Assembly: GCF_036010665.1 (NCBI RefSeq)
Contig: NZ_CP108581.1
Location: 3,763,501 to 3,827,500, forward strand
Length of the DNA stretch: 64,000 nucleotides
Origin: Microbispora sp. NBC_01189
GTDB lineage: Bacteria > Actinomycetota > Actinomycetes > Streptosporangiales > Streptosporangiaceae
Reading direction: 5' to 3'
The notes beneath the pieces are model-generated. The model was not told the origin of the DNA. It worked only from the letters and a program-made list of their open reading frames with translations, and ran no database searches. This document shows, in pieces, positions 60,772-64,000 of the stretch; the stretch's first letter is position 1; every line of letters starts with the position of its first letter. The translations under genes and the position numbers were made by a program.

Positions 60772-61194
60772 TCAGCCGCGGTTCGCGGTGGTGGCGCGGG
60801 TGCGACCGGCCGTGGTCCGCTTCCCGGCAGCGGTGCCGGTGGTGGCCCCGGTGGTGGCCCCGGTGGTGGACTGGGTGGTGGACTGGGCGGCGACCGCGGG
60901 CTCGGCGGTCTCCGAGACCTCGGTGAGCTCCAGCGCGGCCTCGCCGCTCACCCGGCTGACGACCTTGCGGCCACGGCTGGCGAGGTCGTCGTACAGCCGG
61001 TTGATCTGGGTGGTGGCAGCGTCGGCGTAGCCCCTGGCCTTCTCCGGCAGCTCACGCGCGACGGTCTCGGCCCTGTCCTGCACCGTGGAGGCGTAGGCGC
61101 GGGCCTTCTCCACGGCGAAGTCACCGGCCCCGGTCAGGGCGTAGAACGGCTTGCTCTCGGTGATCTTCTTGGCCTGGGTGACGATGGTGGTCAT
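60772..61194 (-). CDS. HbhA-like helical surface or cytoplasmic protein
   Basis: 140 aa from ATG 61194. A helical coiled region (KPFYALTGAGDFAVEKARAY ... LPEKARGYADAATTQINRLYD) resembles heparin-binding-hemagglutinin-like proteins. A low-complexity tail with TTGATTGATTG repeats and basic residues follows. It is encoded 3 bp after the XRE gene stop, so they form an operon, as with HbhA-like genes elsewhere. Confidence 0.8.
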   Translation of the reverse strand: MTTIVTQAKKITESKPFYALTGAGDFAVEKARAYASTVQDRAETVARELPEKARGYADAATTQINRLYDDLASRGRKVVSRVSGEAALELTEVSETAEPAVAAQSTTQSTTGATTGATTGTAAGKRTTAGRTRATTANRG

Positions 61195-61197
61195 GGG

Positions 61198-61632
61198 TTA
61201 TCCTTCCAGCGAATCCGGCGTCAAGCCGTCACGCGAGGGAACCGGGCCGTCCCCGGGATGCGCAGCCGATTGCGGCGGCTGCGCGGCGCCGGCCCGGTTC
61301 TCCTTGCGGAACGACTCGTAGATATCGACGAGCACCTGGCGTTGCCGCGAGGTGAGCGCCACGTCGGCCCGGATCGCGGCCAGCACGTCGCTGTGCGGCT
61401 CGCGGTCCTCGATGAGGCCGGCCTGGACGTACAGCGCCTGGGCGGAGATGTGCAGACCCTTGGCGATCTGGTTCAGTATCTCCGCGCTCGGCTTGCGCAA
61501 GCCCCGTTCGACCTGGCTCAGGTAAGGGTTCGACACGCCTGCCTGCGCGGCGAGCTGGCGGAGTGAGATCTTCGCCTGCTGCCGCTGCTGGCGGATGTAC
61601 TCACCGAGCGAGCCGACCTTGGGCAGTTCCAT
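61198..61632 (-). CDS. XRE-family helix-turn-helix regulator
   Basis: 144 aa from ATG 61632 (MELPKVG; ATG 61647 adds five residues). A cro/C1 helix-turn-helix (KISLRQLAAQAGVSNPYLSQ, VERGLRKPSAEIL) is followed by a helical dimer region (LTSRQRQVLVDIYESFRKEN) and a disordered tail. It is found directly before the HbhA-like gene in many actinomycetes and probably governs it. Confidence 0.9.
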   Translation of the reverse strand: MELPKVGSLGEYIRQQRQQAKISLRQLAAQAGVSNPYLSQVERGLRKPSAEILNQIAKGLHISAQALYVQAGLIEDREPHSDVLAAIRADVALTSRQRQVLVDIYESFRKENRAGAAQPPQSAAHPGDGPVPSRDGLTPDSLEG

Positions 61633-61733
61633 GTCCCCAGTCTGCATCGCGCTGCTTGCAATTGCAAACTCAGTGACTAACTCCAGCTAACACCCAAGCG
61701 CCGGCCATGAAACGGCCGGGCCGGGAGGCGGTC

Positions 61734-62660
61734 TCAGCCGGGCAGCAGCCAGAGCAGCGGCGCGCTGGTGGCGAGCAGCACCGACCCGGTCAGGATCAGG
61801 AAGCGCTGCGCGGGGGGAAGGGCCACCTCGGGCCGCACGAGCCGGTCGACCCTGGCCATCACGCCCGACGACGCGGACGCGCCGAGCGCGCCCTGCGGTG
61901 TGGGCAGCGAGGCCGAGGTGCCGAACCGCAGCAGGGCCGTGGCCAGCCTGCGGGGGCAGCAGCGCCGCCGGGCGCGGTCGTCGGCGGCCATCTCGATCAG
62001 CAGCTCGACCGACGCCTGCGCGTCGCGGACCAGCTTCGACCACGGGAGGGCGCGGCGCAGGGCGGCGAAGGGCAGCAGCACCAGGTCGTGGCGTTCGCGC
62101 ACGTGCGCGGCCTCGTGCGCGAGCACGGCCTCCAGCTCGGCGGACGACAGCAGGTGCAGGGTGCCGTCGCTGATGACGACCTGCGACTTCAGCCCGGGCA
62201 GGCAGTAGGCGGCGGCGCCGGGGAAGTCGACCACCCGCACGCCGGGCACGGCCGGTTCGTCCCTGGCCACCAGCGCGAGCAGCAGCCGGTGCCGGTGGCG
62301 GGCCCGCAGCGTCTGCGCCCCCGCCGCGAGCGGCAGGGCCACCAGCACCGCGAGCAGCGACAGGCCCGCGACCAGCGCGGCCAGCCGGACCACGTCGTAC
62401 GGGTCGCGCACGCTGGAGCCCACGCTCGCCAGGAAGGCCGCCAGGAACTCGGCCAGGCCGTGCACGACCCCCTTGCCGTACGGGCCGAGGGCGAAGGCGA
62501 GCAGGGCGCCGGTGGAGGCGAGGCCCCAGGTCACCCCGAGCGACTGCCACAGCAGGATCGCCGTGCGCGGGGCGCGCCAGGTCCAGCGCGCGAAGGTCAG
62601 CCGCCACGCGGCCAGCGCGCAGGTCGTCGCGAGTGCGGCCAGGACCGCCGCCGCGATCAC
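61734..62660 (-). CDS. M56 (BlaR1-like) membrane metallopeptidase
   Basis: 308 aa from GTG 62660. Four helices in the first 110 residues. The zinc site is LAHEAAHVRERHD (HExxH, about 173), with the third ligand probably in EMAADDRARR. No penicillin-binding sensor domain is present, unlike BlaR1. It overlaps the blaI gene by 4 bp (GTGA) and probably cleaves or inactivates that repressor on a cell-wall signal. Confidence 0.9.
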   Translation of the reverse strand: MIAAAVLAALATTCALAAWRLTFARWTWRAPRTAILLWQSLGVTWGLASTGALLAFALGPYGKGVVHGLAEFLAAFLASVGSSVRDPYDVVRLAALVAGLSLLAVLVALPLAAGAQTLRARHRHRLLLALVARDEPAVPGVRVVDFPGAAAYCLPGLKSQVVISDGTLHLLSSAELEAVLAHEAAHVRERHDLVLLPFAALRRALPWSKLVRDAQASVELLIEMAADDRARRRCCPRRLATALLRFGTSASLPTPQGALGASASSGVMARVDRLVRPEVALPPAQRFLILTGSVLLATSAPLLWLLPG

Positions 62661-63013
62661 TCTTCCCCCAGCTCCGTGAGCGCTTTCCGGAGGATCTCGG
62701 CCTCGGTCCCGGAGACGGCCCGGGCGAAGCGGGTCAGCGCCGCGTCCCGGTCGCCGGTCATGTCGAGGGCTTCGAGCATGAGCTCGGCGACGTACGCGTC
62801 GCGGCTCGCGGCGGGCTGGTAACGCCAGGCGCGCCCGTCCCGGGTGCGGGTGAGGAACCCCTTGCGGGACAACCGGTCGAGCACGGTCATCACGGTCGTC
62901 GGCGCGAGGTCGCGGTCCTCGATGAGACGCCCGACCTCGCGGGCCGTGAGCGGAGCGTTCTCCGCCCAGAGGATGTCCATGATGCTGCGTTCGAGCTCTC
63001 CCAGTCCCTTCAC
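62657..63013 (-). CDS. blaI: BlaI/MecI-type repressor
   Basis: 118 aa from GTG 63013 (VKGLGELERSIMDILW). The winged helix contains LTAREVGRLIEDRDLAPTTV, MTVLDRLSRKGFLTR and GRAWRYQPAASRDAY, followed by the dimerisation helices. The ribosome-binding GGAGGT touches the start, so the message may be near-leaderless. It is divergent from the macrodomain gene across a palindromic region. Confidence 0.9.
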   Translation of the reverse strand: MKGLGELERSIMDILWAENAPLTAREVGRLIEDRDLAPTTVMTVLDRLSRKGFLTRTRDGRAWRYQPAASRDAYVAELMLEALDMTGDRDAALTRFARAVSGTEAEILRKALTELGEE

Positions 63014-63023
63014 ACCTCCAAGG

Positions 63024-63051
63024 CTACATGGGGTAGTACTACGTCCTGTAG
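63024..63051. promoter_or_regulatory. BlaI-type operator between blaI and macrodomain gene
   Basis: CTACA (63024-63028) and TGTAG (63047-63051) are inverted arms flanking the central palindrome TAGTACTA (63034-63041). TACTACA/TGTAGTA half-sites are those used by BlaI/MecI repressors. It sits where both divergent genes would be controlled. Confidence 0.65.
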
Positions 63052-63064
63052 AGAGGTGAGGCAC

Positions 63065-63619
63065 ATGGACATCGTTCTGGTCGAGGGAGACATCACCGAG
63101 CAGCGGGTCGACGCGGTCGTCAACGCGGCCAACTCGTCCCTGCTGGGCGGCGGAGGCGTGGACGGGGCCATCCACCGGCGCGGTGGCCCGGCGATCCTGG
63201 AGGAGTGCCGGGCGCTGCGCTCCTCCCGGTACGAGCAGGGGCTCCCGGCCGGGCAGGCCGTCGAGACCACCGCCGGGCGGCTGCCCGCCCGATGGGTGAT
63301 CCACACGGTCGGGCCCGTGTACTCGCCGGGTGAGGACCGATCCCATCTGCTGGCCTCCTGCTATCGGGAGTCGCTCGTCGTCGCCGACCGGTTGGGCGCC
63401 GCCACCGTGGCCTTCCCCGCCATCTCCACGGGGGTCTACCGGTGGCCGATGGAGGACGCCGCCCGCATCGCGCTGACCGCCGTACGCGCCGTACGGATGA
63501 CCACCGTAGGGATGACCACTGTGCGGCAGGCCGCCTCCGCCGTCCGCGAGGTGCGGTTCGTACTGTTCAGTAACGCAGCCTATGCCGCGTTCGAGACCGC
63601 TCTCGCGGAGTCGCCCTAA
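63065..63619 (+). CDS. Macrodomain (ADP-ribose-binding) protein
   Basis: 184 aa from ATG 63065. Macrodomain loops: VVNAANSSLLGGGGVDGAIH (N and the GGGGVD loop) and FPAISTGVYRWP. It hydrolyses O-acetyl-ADP-ribose or removes ADP-ribose from targets (MacroD type). A small internal repeat RAVRMTTVGMTTVRQ near residue 150 is encoded by a duplicated GGATGACCAC unit. Its position under a BlaI operator suggests control by the wall-stress switch. Confidence 0.92.
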   Translation: MDIVLVEGDITEQRVDAVVNAANSSLLGGGGVDGAIHRRGGPAILEECRALRSSRYEQGLPAGQAVETTAGRLPARWVIHTVGPVYSPGEDRSHLLASCYRESLVVADRLGAATVAFPAISTGVYRWPMEDAARIALTAVRAVRMTTVGMTTVRQAASAVREVRFVLFSNAAYAAFETALAESP

Positions 63620-63634
63620 GCATTGGGCCAAAAT

Positions 63635-64000
63635 TCACAGTCGGCGGAGCATGTAGATCTCGTCCCGGTCGTCGCCGGGCGCCACCCGGATCGATCGGGG
63701 CACCCGGCCGACCTCCTGGTAGCCCGCGCTCGCGTAGAAGGCGTCCACTCCGGTGCCACCGCGGCAGGTGAGCTGCAGCGCCTCCAGGCCGAGGGACCGC
63801 GCGGCCTCGTCGGCCGCGCGCAGCAGGGCCCGGCCGTACCCCCTGCCCTGGTGCTTGGGGTGGACCATGACCCGCAGCACCCACCGCCAGTGCGCCCGCA
63901 GGCGCGAGCCGTTGTCGGCCAGGATGAGCCAGGCGGCGACCTCGCCGTCGTCGCCGAACCCGGCGAGGAGGCGGTCCGGGGCCGCCGGGCCGCCGGCGGA
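63635..64000 (-). CDS. GNAT acetyltransferase (5' end outside window)
   Basis: 122 codons are visible; the frame is open to the window edge. Acetyl-CoA loop VMVHPKHQGRGYGRALLRAA, then the C-terminal FYASAGYQEVGRVPRSIRV. Typical single-domain N-acetyltransferase; substrate unknown. Convergent with the macrodomain gene. Confidence 0.9.
   Translation of the reverse strand, partial: SAGGPAAPDRLLAGFGDDGEVAAWLILADNGSRLRAHWRWVLRVMVHPKHQGRGYGRALLRAADEAARSLGLEALQLTCRGGTGVDAFYASAGYQEVGRVPRSIRVAPGDDRDEIYMLRRL

Noticed and set aside
60832-60885. Tandem GGTGGCCCCGGTGGT repeats
   Set aside because: They encode the Thr/Gly/Ala tail of the HbhA-like protein (TTGATTGATTG) and need no separate explanation.

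Overview
The window is about 70% G+C. It encodes a mycothiol acetyltransferase (MshD), a GlnR-type nitrogen regulator, the MurT/GatD cell-wall amidation pair, an actinobacterial Dcd next to tRNA-Gly, and a Cys-containing leader peptide before a thiosulfate sulfurtransferase. Together these point to a high-GC actinomycete, most likely Streptosporangiales-like. Genus cannot be fixed without a search.

Layout. 1-7.9 kb: the end of a sugar ABC importer operon (binding protein, two permeases), a kinase-fold phosphotransferase, a TetR/NmrA-type divergent pair with a clear palindromic operator, and an epimerase-like oxidoreductase. 7.9-24.5 kb: a low-density, lower-GC accessory island anchored at a complete tRNA-Gly(CCC) gene (24470-24543, minus strand). 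It is punctuated by five extra copies of the 3' half of that tRNA (near 8.48, 14.78, 15.73, 16.61 and 17.85 kb). Each copy is followed by an arm of about 110 bp ending in a direct repeat of TGGCAC-like boxes spaced exactly 11 bp. These are hybrid attachment sites. They divide the island into five segments: 6.3 kb with small genes, a tRNA-like gene and an XRE/TPR regulator; then 0.9 kb (methyltransferase), 0.9 kb (PIN toxin-antitoxin) and 1.2 kb (phosphotransferase); then 6.6 kb with a group II intron, a BTAD/NB-ARC regulator and an NmrA-type protein. No integrase is present anywhere in the island. This integron-like row of small cargo cassettes at a tRNA 3' end is the most novel-looking feature.

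24.6-36.1 kb: core genes (dcd, DUF47-Pit phosphate uptake, mshD, a secreted 5'-nucleotidase, glnR, a MoaD-like protein, a DUF2993 protein, an ECF sigma/anti-sigma pair, a thioredoxin). A sulfurtransferase operon follows, headed by a Cys-containing leader peptide and a hairpin that looks like an attenuator, and then a decayed toxin-antitoxin relic. 36.1-45.0 kb: membrane-anchored proteins of unknown function and a two-gene HerA-type ATPase module. In that module the membrane-anchored first protein has a HerA-like fold signature with its Walker A lysine replaced by Trp. 45.1-48.9 kb: murT-gatD, a DsrE protein, nitrobindin, a structured small RNA transcription unit, and a Fur-family regulator.

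49.0-54.9 kb: a tightly overlapping six-gene stressosome/partner-switching operon (RsbR, RsbS, RsbT, an RsbW-RsbX fusion, a hybrid histidine kinase, and a REC-SpoIIE phosphatase). 54.9-64 kb: YgfZ, Dtd, an asparaginase-family protein, a DUF2207 membrane protein, a CorA-like channel with a GQN in place of GMN motif, small membrane/surface proteins, and a BlaI-M56 peptidase pair divergent from a macrodomain protein across a palindromic operator. A GNAT acetyltransferase runs off the right edge.
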